Assembly: GCA_020353155.1 (NCBI GenBank)
Contig: CP070689.1
Location: 1,994,339-2,037,306 of the forward strand
Direction: 5' to 3'
Length of the DNA: 42,968 nucleotides
Origin: Deltaproteobacteria bacterium
GTDB taxonomy: Bacteria; Desulfobacterota; Syntrophobacteria; BM002
The notes under the pieces are model-generated. The model was not told the origin of the DNA and did not search any database. It worked only from the letters and a program-made list of their open reading frames with translations. Below, one piece after another: positions 31,171 to 39,010 of the stretch. The position numbers were made by a program, and so were the translations under genes. How positions within the stretch are numbered: position 1 is the first letter of the stretch; each line of letters begins with the position of its first letter.

Positions 31171-31345
31171 TTGAGGCATAGGGCATGGAGCATAGGGCAT
31201 AGGGTCAAAACAATCCGCAATCCGCAATCCCAAATCCGCAATCTGTCCTCTGATCTCTGACTTCCGACCTCTGACCTCTAATCCAGTCTCGCCCGACCTC
31301 CCGTCTCGCCGTTTCTCCGACTCCCCGGATCGTCCCGCTGTGCCA
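31171..31345. repeat. Composite heptamer repeat between sucA and sucB
   Basis: Consecutive heptamer runs: GGCATAG-GGCATGG-AGCATAG-GGCATAG (31175-31202), AATCCGC-AATCCGC-AATCCCA-AATCCGC (31212-31239), CCTCTGA-TCTCTGA-CTTCCGA-CCTCTGA-CCTCTAA (about 31247-31281), then CG-starting octamers up to about 31340. The reverse complement of 31175-31216 equals 38899-38940 at 40 of 42 bases. Located inside the sucA-sucB-lpd operon. Confidence 0.85.
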
Positions 31346-31350
31346 AGTGC

Positions 31351-32742
31351 CTACTTCTTAGGCGGTGGTCCTACTGCTTCCTCAATAATCGCCGCTTGTT
31401 GTTTCTTGTAGATATTGTGAAAACCAGTAGCTGGGCTTGCTGCTTCATCTCTGCCAACATACTTAAGGTGCTTGTGCACCAGAGAGGCAAGGCGGGAGCG
31501 GACAAAGTTCCATCCGCCCATGTTTTCAGGTTCTTCCTGAACCCAATACCACTCTTCAGTTCGACTATACTTGGCAATAACTTCTTCCAATTGCTTATAG
31601 GGGAAAGGATAGAACTGTTCCAGTCTTATTATGCTTATGTCAGGGCTTTTTAGATCCTGACGCCTTTGAAAGAGTTCGTAAAAGATCTTGCCACTGCAAA
31701 AGATTATGCGGTGGCAAGTCTTCTTGTTAGTACCATGATCAAGGACTTCTTGGAAGGACCCTTTGGTGAAGTCTGATAGATTGGAAACTGCAAGGGGATT
31801 TCGTAGAAGGCTTTTGGGGGTCATAACTACAAGAGGCTTGCGAAAATCCCGCTTGACCTGACGTCTGAGGAGGTGAAAGTACTGAGCTGGAGTTGTGGGA
31901 TAGCAAACCTGAATGTTTCCCTCGGCACACAACTGTAGGAAGCGCTCGAGGCGGGCACTTGAATGTTCTGGTCCCATGCCCTCGAAACCGTGAGGTAGGA
32001 GCAATACAAGTCCATTGAGCCTCTGCCACTTGGATTGGCCGCTGCTTATGTAAAGATCAATTACCGCCTGGGCGTTGTTGACGAAATCACCAAATTGAGC
32101 CTCCCACATGATCAGGCAATTAGGTTGGGCAAGAGAATAGCCATACTCGAAGCCCAGCACTCCTACCTCAGAAAGGAGACTATCATAGGCATAGAATCTT
32201 GCCTGTCCCTCATCCAGGGATTCAAGAGGTACGAATGTTTCCCCAGTCTGGGTGTCTACTAGGGAGCTGTGTCTTTGGCTGAAGGTGCCTCGCCGGCTGT
32301 CCTGGCCACTCAACCTGACAGGATGGCCTTCCGTCAGTAGAGAAGCAAAGGCCAGAACTTCTCCATTGGCCCAGTCAATTCCTGCGCCATTTTCTATGGT
32401 TTCCAGCCTTTTTTTAAGCAGTGATGCCAGCTTCGAATGAAGGGAGAAGTCCTTGGGGACTTGGTTCAGCATCCGGGCTAGTGCAAGTAGTTGCTTCTTG
32501 GCGACACCTGTTCGGGCAGGTTTGTGAGAGTAATCTCCCTGAAGTCCTTCCCACTCTTCGTAGAATTGCACCCGAGGAAGGACGCACTGTTTTTCTTTCA
32601 TAGTTTTGAACGATTCTTCCAAAACCTGATTAATCCCAGCCTCGATCCTCTTGATCTCATCTTCATTTACAACCTTTTCAGCTAGCAGTTGTTCACCATA
32701 TATCTTATAAGGCGACGGTCTTTCTCTGATGCGCTCATACAT
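31351..32742 (-). CDS. sucA: 2-oxoglutarate dehydrogenase E1, C-terminal part after in-frame stops
   Basis: A 463-residue open frame from ATG 32742 to TAA, in the same frame as the N-terminal part. It holds the pyrimidine-binding and C-terminal domains of E1: GQDSRRGTFSQRHSSLVDTQ, the LSEVGVLGFEYGYSLAQPNC block, WEAQFGDFVNNAQAVIDLYI, LLLPHGFEGMGPEHSSARLE, MTPKSLLRNP and the QEEPENMGGW segment, all intact. The codons between the stops and this ATG encode RRYGHNEGDEPYFTQPQ, again perfect family sequence. No ribosome site lies before the ATG, so separate translation would be weak. Sequence quality is that of a working gene. Confidence 0.9.
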   Translation of the reverse strand: MYERIRERPSPYKIYGEQLLAEKVVNEDEIKRIEAGINQVLEESFKTMKEKQCVLPRVQFYEEWEGLQGDYSHKPARTGVAKKQLLALARMLNQVPKDFSLHSKLASLLKKRLETIENGAGIDWANGEVLAFASLLTEGHPVRLSGQDSRRGTFSQRHSSLVDTQTGETFVPLESLDEGQARFYAYDSLLSEVGVLGFEYGYSLAQPNCLIMWEAQFGDFVNNAQAVIDLYISSGQSKWQRLNGLVLLLPHGFEGMGPEHSSARLERFLQLCAEGNIQVCYPTTPAQYFHLLRRQVKRDFRKPLVVMTPKSLLRNPLAVSNLSDFTKGSFQEVLDHGTNKKTCHRIIFCSGKIFYELFQRRQDLKSPDISIIRLEQFYPFPYKQLEEVIAKYSRTEEWYWVQEEPENMGGWNFVRSRLASLVHKHLKYVGRDEAASPATGFHNIYKKQQAAIIEEAVGPPPKK

Positions 32743-32793
32743 TTGTGGTTGGGTGAAATAGGGCTCATCCCCTTCGTTGTGCCCATAGCGCCG

Positions 32794-32799
32794 CTATCA
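32794..32799 (-). other. Tandem in-frame stops TGA TAG inside sucA
   Basis: On the minus strand the codons read GTA TGA TAG CGG CGC TAT GGG, translating Val-stop-stop-Arg-Arg-Tyr-Gly. The E1 family has Leu-Val-(Cys/Ser)-Tyr-Arg-Arg at this place. A change of one base in each codon (TGC or TGT to TGA; TAT or TAC to TAG) explains both stops without any frameshift. On the plus strand ATAGCG-C-CGCTAT at 32785-32797 is a perfect palindrome that includes both altered bases. Confidence 0.95.
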
Positions 32800-34077
32800 T
32801 ACCAATTCAATAACCACATCTTTTCTGAATTCCAGGCGGTAATCACAGGCAAGTTTGGTAACGTGAATGAGGGCCTCCGGATTCTCCCCATGGACATGAA
32901 AAATGGGCACCATGAGCATTTTGGCCATATCGGTGGAATAGCGAGTGGAGCGGGCGTCCTCGGGGAGGGTGGTGTAGCCAATCTGGTTATTTATCACAAT
33001 GTGAACAGTGCCGCCGGTGGAGTAGCCTTCCAACTGAGACATATTTAGAGTTTCGGCAACTACTCCCTGCCCGGCAAAGGCAGCATCACCGTGGATGAGC
33101 AATGGCAGTACTTGTTTCTCCCCGTTGCTCCCTGCCAATATATCCTGACGGGCCCGGGCAAAGCCCTCGACTACAGGATTAACCGACTCCAGGTGGCTGG
33201 GGTTGTTGAGAAGCAAAACCCTTATCTCCCGATCGTTAGCTGTCCTGAGGTCGGCCATAAAGCCATTATGGTATTTGACATCTCCAGCACCAAATATAGT
33301 GTCGGGATCGTAATTGCTTTCAAACTCGCAGAACACCTCCCCATAAGATTTCCCAAGGACATTGACCTGAACATTCAGCCGGCCACGATGGGCCATCCCC
33401 AAAATAATTTCTTGGCAGCCCTGTTCAGCTACCTGGGTAAGCAGCCTATCTAGCATGGGGATAAGAGCCTCAGCACCCTCCAGGGAAAATCTTGTCTGAC
33501 CAAGGTACTTTTTATGCAAGAATTGCTCGAAGAGGGAAGCCTGATAAAGCTTTTGCAGAATCCTTGTTTTTTCATCCTTTGACAGTTGAGGACGATTTCT
33601 GCTCGGTTCCATGCGCTCCTGCAACCACTGCCGTTCTGCAGGGTCCTGTAGATGCATGTATTCCACCCCAACCGAGCGGCAGTAAGTTTCCCGAAGAACT
33701 GCTATGATTTCTCGGAGAGAAGCCAGATTCTTATCGGGGAGAAGCTGGGTATAGAACTCCCGCTCCAAGTCGTCGTCCGTCAATTTAAAAGCTGCAGGAT
33801 TTAACAGTGGATGATCGGTTGGGCAGGCCGCCAGTGGATCTAGACAAGCCAAGAGGTGACCAAGATCGCGATACCGATGGGTCAATCCCTCCACCCGAGA
33901 TTGTCGCGAGACCTGGTCTTCGTCGCAGACCAGAACAACTTCCGAATCTCTAGCAGAGGCCAACTCGAAGCCTTGAAAGAAAAACTGCCAATCACGGGAT
34001 ACCTTTGCTGGATCAGACTGCCACAGCCTGTATTGCTCCTCGATAAATTCGGTATTCCAAGCACCGGTTATAGCCAT
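32797..34077 (-). CDS. sucA: 2-oxoglutarate dehydrogenase E1, N-terminal part up to in-frame stop
   Basis: Residues 1-426 of E1, first gene of the operon. The N-terminal AITGAWNTEFIEEQYRLWQS segment is the usual docking helix. Then come YMHLQDPAERQWLQERME, LEGAEALIPMLDRLL, ILGMAHRGRLNVQVNVLGKS, and the thiamine-diphosphate and Mg region with IHGDAAFAGQGVVAETLNMS, VINNQIGYTTLPEDARST and VHGENPEALIHVTKLA. It ends FRKDVVIELV and TGA. With the part at 31351-32793 it makes a full-length E1 of about 908 codons, the normal size. On its own it lacks part of the cofactor site and all of the pyrimidine-binding domain, so it would be inactive. Either a fresh pseudogene, a base-calling problem or a recoded gene. 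Confidence 0.9.
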   Translation of the reverse strand: MAITGAWNTEFIEEQYRLWQSDPAKVSRDWQFFFQGFELASARDSEVVLVCDEDQVSRQSRVEGLTHRYRDLGHLLACLDPLAACPTDHPLLNPAAFKLTDDDLEREFYTQLLPDKNLASLREIIAVLRETYCRSVGVEYMHLQDPAERQWLQERMEPSRNRPQLSKDEKTRILQKLYQASLFEQFLHKKYLGQTRFSLEGAEALIPMLDRLLTQVAEQGCQEIILGMAHRGRLNVQVNVLGKSYGEVFCEFESNYDPDTIFGAGDVKYHNGFMADLRTANDREIRVLLLNNPSHLESVNPVVEGFARARQDILAGSNGEKQVLPLLIHGDAAFAGQGVVAETLNMSQLEGYSTGGTVHIVINNQIGYTTLPEDARSTRYSTDMAKMLMVPIFHVHGENPEALIHVTKLACDYRLEFRKDVVIELV

Positions 34078-34087
34078 AGTCCTTCCA

Positions 34088-34197
34088 CCCTTGTAAAATG
34101 TCTAAAGCGATCTAAAATGTCTAAAATGTTCTAAAATGCCTAAAGTGCATAAAATGAAAAATACTTACAAATCAATCCCAAATCGTCAATCCGAAAT
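34088..34197. repeat. Nonamer and heptamer repeats upstream of sucA
   Basis: TCTAAAATG-type units (TGTCTAAAA, TGTTCTAAAA, TGCCTAAAG, TGCATAAAA) at 34092-34155, then, read on the minus strand, GATTTCG-GATTGAC-GATTTGG-GATTGAT heptamers at 34170-34197. The first word recurs at 38202, 38992 and 40291; the second at 3490, 20912 and 38888. Confidence 0.8.
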
Positions 34198-34974
34198 CTA
34201 AGATCCTTCTTTCGAGGCCAAGCCTTTAAACCACTGTGACACTCTTTGGGCAACTTCTTGGCGATGCTCATCCTGGCTGAACATATGGTCAGCTCCGGAA
34301 ATGATGGCCAGTTCAGTATTCACTCTTTTGTACTGGTGCAGCCTGTAGGCGTTCTCCACCGGAATGATTTCGTCCATATCCCCGTGGACCACCATTAAAG
34401 GCTGCGGTAAAGACGGCATAATGGAGGAGAGGTCATATTTAGCTGCGTCTGCAAAAAATGCCTCTGTAAGTTCTAAATTGCGGCCCCTGCTGATGAAGTT
34501 CACCCGTCCGGTGCTTTGCAGTTCCTGAATCTGGTCCTGGCTGAGAAAATGAAAGCTCTGCAAAGGAGATGCTTTTGCTGCCAGGGTGCAAATCGCTTTT
34601 ATATTTTTCATCTGGGATGCCGCCAGGAGAGCGACCATGGCACCCATGCTGTGACCGGCCATCCCAATCCACGAGACATCCTGAGCTGAAATGAATGAGG
34701 CGGCAGCCTTTATATCGTCAACCTGCTTAGAATAAAAGGATTCAGAAAAATTGCCTTCACTCTGACCATTTCCGGAAAAGTCAAAACGTAGTACTTTGAA
34801 ACCCACGTCCAGCAAAGCCAAACTTAGATCGCGAAGAACCCTAGTATGTCTCGAGCAGGTGAAGCAGTGTCCGAGAATGATGCCATGGCGAGAATTCTCT
34901 GCAGGTACATGGAAGGTTCCCGCCAATTTCTCACCAGAGAGATTTGAAAATTGAATCTGCTGCTGCAAGTCCAT
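34198..34974 (-). CDS. Alpha/beta hydrolase (serine aminopeptidase S33 type)
   Basis: A 258-residue alpha/beta hydrolase. The oxyanion region is GIILGHCFTCSRHTRV, followed by LRFDFSGNGQSEGNFSES, the nucleophile elbow GHSMG with Ser109, the acid Asp in VVHGDMDEIIPV and the catalytic His in ISGADHMFS. It has no long cap and no signal peptide. The closest general class is the S33/hydrolase_4 group, often found alone or fused to OsmC, acting on esters or thioesters in the cytosol. Upstream on the minus strand of sucA, but separated from it by repeats, so it may be a separate unit. Substrate unknown. Confidence 0.9.
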   Translation of the reverse strand: MDLQQQIQFSNLSGEKLAGTFHVPAENSRHGIILGHCFTCSRHTRVLRDLSLALLDVGFKVLRFDFSGNGQSEGNFSESFYSKQVDDIKAAASFISAQDVSWIGMAGHSMGAMVALLAASQMKNIKAICTLAAKASPLQSFHFLSQDQIQELQSTGRVNFISRGRNLELTEAFFADAAKYDLSSIMPSLPQPLMVVHGDMDEIIPVENAYRLHQYKRVNTELAIISGADHMFSQDEHRQEVAQRVSQWFKGLASKEGS

Positions 34975-35412
34975 CCTTCGTCAAATAAATATGGTCTAAA
35001 TTGCTGTAGGCGGCAACGGATGTCAAGGAAGAGTCCGAGACTAAATTCTAAACATAAACGGCAGCTAATTCAATTGCATCCTGCCAGCTGTCTTTTCCCC
35101 ATGTTCCAGGCCCCATTCCCCATGCAAAGAAACCTTGACCCAAAGCTGACAACCGGTTCTTATTAAGGTGCAGGGACAAGGTCGTTACAACCTCGCATCT
35201 GTCTAATTGTGCTGAGGAAAAGGGCTTGCACTCCCTAGCACTCTTAATTATCATAAGTTTTATTCTGGGTTCCCCTAAGAGGATTTTCCATGATCCACTT
35301 TATCCTGGGGCAACATATGCGGCCATACAGCAAGCATCAGCAATATTCCTAACCTGTAGTTTCCTCACCCTAAAGAAGACGAGTACTTTGGGGGTGATAC
35401 TCCGGAGGACGT
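34975..35412. other. Intergenic region before the nuo operon
   Basis: About 440 bases between divergent genes. It contains the heptamers at 35097-35125 and ends with GGAGG (35404-35408), the ribosome site of nuoA. A weak frame at 35226-35429 has no ribosome site and is not accepted as a gene. Promoters of the nuo operon must lie here, but I see no convincing boxes. Confidence 0.45.
35097..35125. repeat. CCCCATG heptamer repeat
   Basis: CCCCATG-TTCCAGG-CCCCATT-CCCCATG, four units in exact 7-base register. Confidence 0.6.
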
Positions 35413-35823
35413 GTGCAGCCAATCCTTGATGGAGCCAGATTATCTCCTTGGGAGCCGGGTCTTTTCAGCTTGGCCGTCTATGCACTTATGGTACTAGGCT
35501 TAGTTGCAGTACTGCTCTTCTTTGCTTCCTGGCTGGGGGAAAAGAAAGATAATCCGGAGAAACTGCGCCCGTATGAAAGCGGAATCATCCCAACCGGCTC
35601 AGCCAGGCTCCGCTACCCCGTTCCATTTTTTCTAGTCGCCATTTTCTTTTTAATTTTCGATGTGGAAGCAGCCTACATCTTTTCTTGGGCCATCTCCTAC
35701 TACAGGCTAGGTTGGGCTGGCTGGCTGCAAATATCCTTCTTTATCTTCGTCCTACTTCTTGGCCTAGTTTATATCTGGAGGAAGGGAGGGCTCGAGTGGG
35801 GGCCAACGTCGAGAGAGGATTGA
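35413..35823 (+). CDS. nuoA: NADH-quinone oxidoreductase subunit A
   Basis: The start is GTG 35413, five bases after GGAGG. The 136-residue product has three membrane helices (about 16-38, 68-90 and 100-118) and the conserved loop [20 protein letters not shown], followed by [20 protein letters not shown] with the invariant FD.E in the second helix. NuoA sits at the base of the quinone channel, next to NuoH and NuoJ. First gene of the complex I operon; its 3' end overlaps the start of the NuoBCD gene by 28 bases. The opening residues are longer than usual. Confidence 0.95.
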   Translation: MQPILDGARLSPWEPGLFSLAVYALMVLGLVAVLLFFASWLGEKKDNPEKLRPYESGIIPTGSARLRYPVPFFLVAIFFLIFDVEAAYIFSWAISYYRLGWAGWLQISFFIFVLLLGLVYIWRKGGLEWGPTSRED

Positions 35824-38186
35824 GCAACCCCCTCGTGAGGGGAGCTGATATCCTGATTAACTGGGCTCGCCAGTACAGTCTCTGGCCTATGTTCTTCGGC
35901 CTATCGTGCTGTTTTGTGGAGGAGGCAACAGCCTTCACCGCCAGGTATGACATGGCCCGATTCGGAGCAGAGGTGCTTCGGCCTTCACCGAGGCAGGCGG
36001 ACCTTTTAATAGTCTCTGGCACGGTTTTCAAGAAGATTGCGCCGGTTGTCTTAAGGCTTTACGAGCAGATGGCGGAACCCAAATGGGTCATCTCCATGGG
36101 TTCTTGCTCCAACAGCGGGGGAATGTACGATGCCTACAGTGTGGTTCAGGGAGTGGATCAAATACTGCCGGTGGATGTCTATATCCCAGGCTGTCCGCCA
36201 AGGCCTGAGGCCGTCCTGCAGGGGCTTGTGATGTTGCAGGAAAAAATAGTTTCCGAGGAACGCCCAACTCGCACCATCCTTCATCTTCGGGGTGGAACCC
36301 AGGGGACTCAAAGGCCCATTCTGGTTGACGGCCAAACAAAGTCCAGAGATCCTCGAGGGCCCGGAATGCAAGGAACTGCCATACGGGGAACTTCCGCAGT
36401 GCCGCCAGGATTCCGGGAAAGCCGCTCGGACTTAATGTGGACGCCACCGCCAAGATGGATCGAGTTAGGTGAGGGTGACAAGAGTCTGGCCCATACTCTC
36501 CAAGAACGTTTTGGAAACAATGTACAGCAGACCGAGCAAACCTCGGACATGCTTACCTTTCAGGTGGAGCAAGGGCGGATCAAAGAGGTGGTTAAATTTC
36601 TCAAACAAGATGCGACCCCAAGGTATCTCCGCTTGGAGGATCTCACCGCGATTGATGAATCCGCCCGAAGGAATCGTCTAGACTATCCGGATTACACTCT
36701 GGTTTACCACCTGCTGTCCTTCGAGCCCGCCACCAGGTTGCGGCTTAAAGTGGGATTAAAAGGGGAAGATCCCATAACTCAGAGCGTGACCGATATCTGG
36801 CCCTCTGCAAACTGGTATGAGCGGGAAGTATTCGACATGTTTGGCATAAGGTTCGAAGGCCATCCGAACCTGCGCAGACTTATCATGCCCCACGACTGGG
36901 AGGGCCATCCCCTCAGAAAGAGTCATCCAGGTCGAGCCACGGAAATGGCCCCTTATACTCTTGCCGATGCCCAGAAGCTCCAGCCCTTGGACGGGGGTAT
37001 CTATATCAAAAAAGATGGTAGAGAACACGAGCTCATTCTAAACATCGGCCCCCACCACGTAAGTACACACGGTTTGATGCGCTATATAGTTTCCCTCAAC
37101 GGTGAAGAGATAACCGACATCGACATGGACATCGGTTACCATCATCGGGCGGCGGAAAAGATTGGCGAAAGACAAACCTGGAACCAGTTCATTCCATATA
37201 CGGATCGCGTGGATTATCTGGCAGGTGCAGCAAACAATCTTCCCTATGTCATGGCCGTTGAAACTCTGGCTGGCATAGAAGTTCCGCAGCGGGCCCAGGT
37301 GATCAGGGTTATGCTCAGCGAATTTTTTCGCTTAAGTAATCATCTCGTCTTTTTTGCCACCCTCGCCCATGACGTGGGGGCCATGACTCCTAATTTCTAC
37401 ACCTTTAGAGAACGGGAAATCCTTCTAGACATAGTGGAGCTAATAACCGGAGGTCGACTGCATCCCTCGTGGTTCCGGCTGGGAGGCGTTGCCGCGGATT
37501 TGCCGGAGGGTTGGAAAGAAGCTGTTGATCATTTCGTCAATATATTTCCTGATCGTCTCAGAGAATACGAATCTCTGATAACCAAGAACCCCATCTTTAA
37601 AGCCAGAACTCAAGGCATCGGTCGCATTTCATTGGAGGACTCAATTGATTGGGGTGTGAGCGGTCCCAACTTGCGGGCTTGCGGCCTGGAGTGGGATTTG
37701 CGGAAAAAGTTTCCCTACTCGGGCTATGAAAACTTTGATTTTGAGATCCCCACTGCCACCGAGGGAGATTGTTACGCTCGCTATCTTGTGAGGGTCGAGG
37801 AGATGCGCCAAAGCTGGAAAATTATCAAACAGGCCGCAGAGCAGATGCCATCAGGGCGCTACGTTACAGATGATTATCGTTATGTGATCCCCCAAAGATC
37901 GGACATGTTGAAAGATATAGAGAGCCTGATACATCACTTCATTAATGTGACCCGGGGAGCCAAGATCCCCAGGGGGGAGGCTTATGCGTCCTGTGAGATC
38001 CCAAGGGGAGAGCAGGGCTATTATGTTGTGAGTGATGGACTCGGCTATTCGTATCGTACCCGGATACGATCACCGGGTTATGCAAATGTACAGGTGATGC
38101 CCCGTATGGCTATGGGTGAGAGTATAGCCGACTTAATCGCCATTATCGGGTCCATAGACTACATCATGCCGGATATTGATAGATAG
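35796..38186 (+). CDS. nuoBCD: NADH-quinone oxidoreductase NuoB-NuoC-NuoD fusion
   Basis: The start is GTG 35796, five bases after AGGGAGGG. The 796-residue product holds three complex I subunits. Residues about 1-165 are NuoB, with N2-cluster cysteines in [30 protein letters not shown] and [11 protein letters not shown]. About 165-215 is a linker rich in Gly/Arg/Pro. About 215-380 is NuoC ([40 protein letters not shown]). About 390-796 is NuoD, with [20 protein letters not shown], the quinone-site region [20 protein letters not shown] and [11 protein letters not shown] at the end. NuoCD fusion is known from E. coli; the added NuoB gives the whole quinone-reducing hinge in one chain. No signs of frameshift. 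Overlaps the end of nuoA. Confidence 0.95.
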   Translation: MGANVERGLSNPLVRGADILINWARQYSLWPMFFGLSCCFVEEATAFTARYDMARFGAEVLRPSPRQADLLIVSGTVFKKIAPVVLRLYEQMAEPKWVISMGSCSNSGGMYDAYSVVQGVDQILPVDVYIPGCPPRPEAVLQGLVMLQEKIVSEERPTRTILHLRGGTQGTQRPILVDGQTKSRDPRGPGMQGTAIRGTSAVPPGFRESRSDLMWTPPPRWIELGEGDKSLAHTLQERFGNNVQQTEQTSDMLTFQVEQGRIKEVVKFLKQDATPRYLRLEDLTAIDESARRNRLDYPDYTLVYHLLSFEPATRLRLKVGLKGEDPITQSVTDIWPSANWYEREVFDMFGIRFEGHPNLRRLIMPHDWEGHPLRKSHPGRATEMAPYTLADAQKLQPLDGGIYIKKDGREHELILNIGPHHVSTHGLMRYIVSLNGEEITDIDMDIGYHHRAAEKIGERQTWNQFIPYTDRVDYLAGAANNLPYVMAVETLAGIEVPQRAQVIRVMLSEFFRLSNHLVFFATLAHDVGAMTPNFYTFREREILLDIVELITGGRLHPSWFRLGGVAADLPEGWKEAVDHFVNIFPDRLREYESLITKNPIFKARTQGIGRISLEDSIDWGVSGPNLRACGLEWDLRKKFPYSGYENFDFEIPTATEGDCYARYLVRVEEMRQSWKIIKQAAEQMPSGRYVTDDYRYVIPQRSDMLKDIESLIHHFINVTRGAKIPRGEAYASCEIPRGEQGYYVVSDGLGYSYRTRIRSPGYANVQVMPRMAMGESIADLIAIIGSIDYIMPDIDR

Positions 38187-38198
38187 AGTCACGAGTGC

Positions 38199-38371
38199 CG
38201 AAAATGCCTAAAGTATACGAACGGTAATGAGTTTCAGCAGGCAGTGGGAAGGAAGAACTTGGAGTAGTGGAGTAATGGAGTACTGGAGTAATGGAAAAGC
38301 CAAAAACATAAAAATACTTCGATTCGAGGCTTTCTTCAACACTCCAACACTCCAATACTCCAACACTCCAT
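38199..38371. repeat. Octamer palindrome between nuoBCD and nuoE
   Basis: AAAATGCCTAAAGT at 38202-38215 is the nonamer word. Then GGAGTAGT-GGAGTAAT-GGAGTACT-GGAGTAAT-GG (38261-38294) is followed by about 45 bases and by CACTCCAA-CACTCCAA-TACTCCAA-CACTCCAT (38340-38371). The two arms are imperfect reverse complements of each other. The last repeat unit ends in AT and together with the next G makes the ATG of nuoE at 38370. Confidence 0.88.
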
Positions 38372-38873
38372 GAAGTGTAATGTGGATCTGACATATGCCA
38401 TGATTCCCAAAGAACTCAAAGAATTGCTTGCACGGCAAATCGCCGGCATCGAGCACCCCCGCGAGCTGGTGGTGGATGTCATGTTTGCCGTTCAGGATCA
38501 CTACGGCTATTTGAGCGATGAAGCAGTGGAGGAGGTGGCTGAACTCCTGGACATGTCTCCCCTGGAAGTGGAACAGCTGGCCACCTTTTACACCTTCATC
38601 TACCGGGAACCCGTGGGCAAATACGTCATACACGTGTGCGATAGCGTCATCTGCTGGATGGAAGGGCACGAATCCCTGCTGGATCATCTCTCTGGGAAAC
38701 TGGGGATAAACCTAGGCGAGACCACTTCAGATGGGATGTTCAGCTTGCTGCCGGTCTGCTGCATTGGCTACTGCGATAGAGCACCGGCTATTTTGATTAA
38801 TAAGAAGGTATATGGACCACTCACCATTGAAAAATTGAACGACATTCTGGAAAGGCTGAGGGCAGAAGCCTAA
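38370..38873 (+). CDS. nuoE: NADH-quinone oxidoreductase subunit E
   Basis: A 167-residue thioredoxin-fold [2Fe-2S] protein (cluster N1a). The N-terminal helical bundle has VVDVMFAVQDHYGYLSDEAV and LEVEQLATFYTFIYREPVGK. The cluster ligands are Cys90 and Cys95 (HVCDSVICW) and Cys131 and Cys135 (CCIGYC). Two starts are possible. ATG 38370 is formed by the end of the octamer repeat and has no ribosome site. ATG 38400 (MIPKELKELL) fits the usual length of the family better, but its site is weak too. NuoE forms the NADH-dehydrogenase tip with NuoF. Lying after a 180-base repeat gap, its translation is not coupled to nuoBCD. Confidence 0.93.
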   Translation: MKCNVDLTYAMIPKELKELLARQIAGIEHPRELVVDVMFAVQDHYGYLSDEAVEEVAELLDMSPLEVEQLATFYTFIYREPVGKYVIHVCDSVICWMEGHESLLDHLSGKLGINLGETTSDGMFSLLPVCCIGYCDRAPAILINKKVYGPLTIEKLNDILERLRAEA

Positions 38874-38881
38874 AAGTCCAT

Positions 38882-39009
38882 TTGAGATTTTGGATTTCGG
38901 ATTGTTTTGACCCTATGCCCCGTGCTCCATGCCCTATGCCTGGAGCCATCCACGCTATGGGCTCTGCGCTATGCGCCATGCGGTGACAACTTCAGACACT
39001 TTAGGCATT
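38882..39009. repeat. Composite heptamer repeat between nuoE and nuoF
   Basis: TTTTGGA-TTTCGGA units, TTGTTTTGA, then CCCTATG-CCCCGTG-CTCCATG-CCCTATG (38911-38938), then CTATGGG-CTCTGCG-CTATGCG-CCATGCG (about 38954-38981) and finally the inverted nonamer word (CACTTTAGGCATTT, about 38997-39010) just before the nuoF start. 38899-38940 matches the reverse complement of 31175-31216 at 40 of 42 bases. Confidence 0.88.
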
Positions 39010-39010
39010 T

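Noticed and set aside
35226-35429. Plus-strand 67-codon frame upstream of nuoA
   Set aside because: No ribosome site, overlaps the nuoA start and heptamer-rich leader, no recognisable domain.
38261-38371. CRISPR array or ordinary minisatellite
   Set aside because: Units of 7-9 bases without spacers and with high degeneracy do not fit CRISPR; the palindromic arrangement and shared words are unlike a simple minisatellite.
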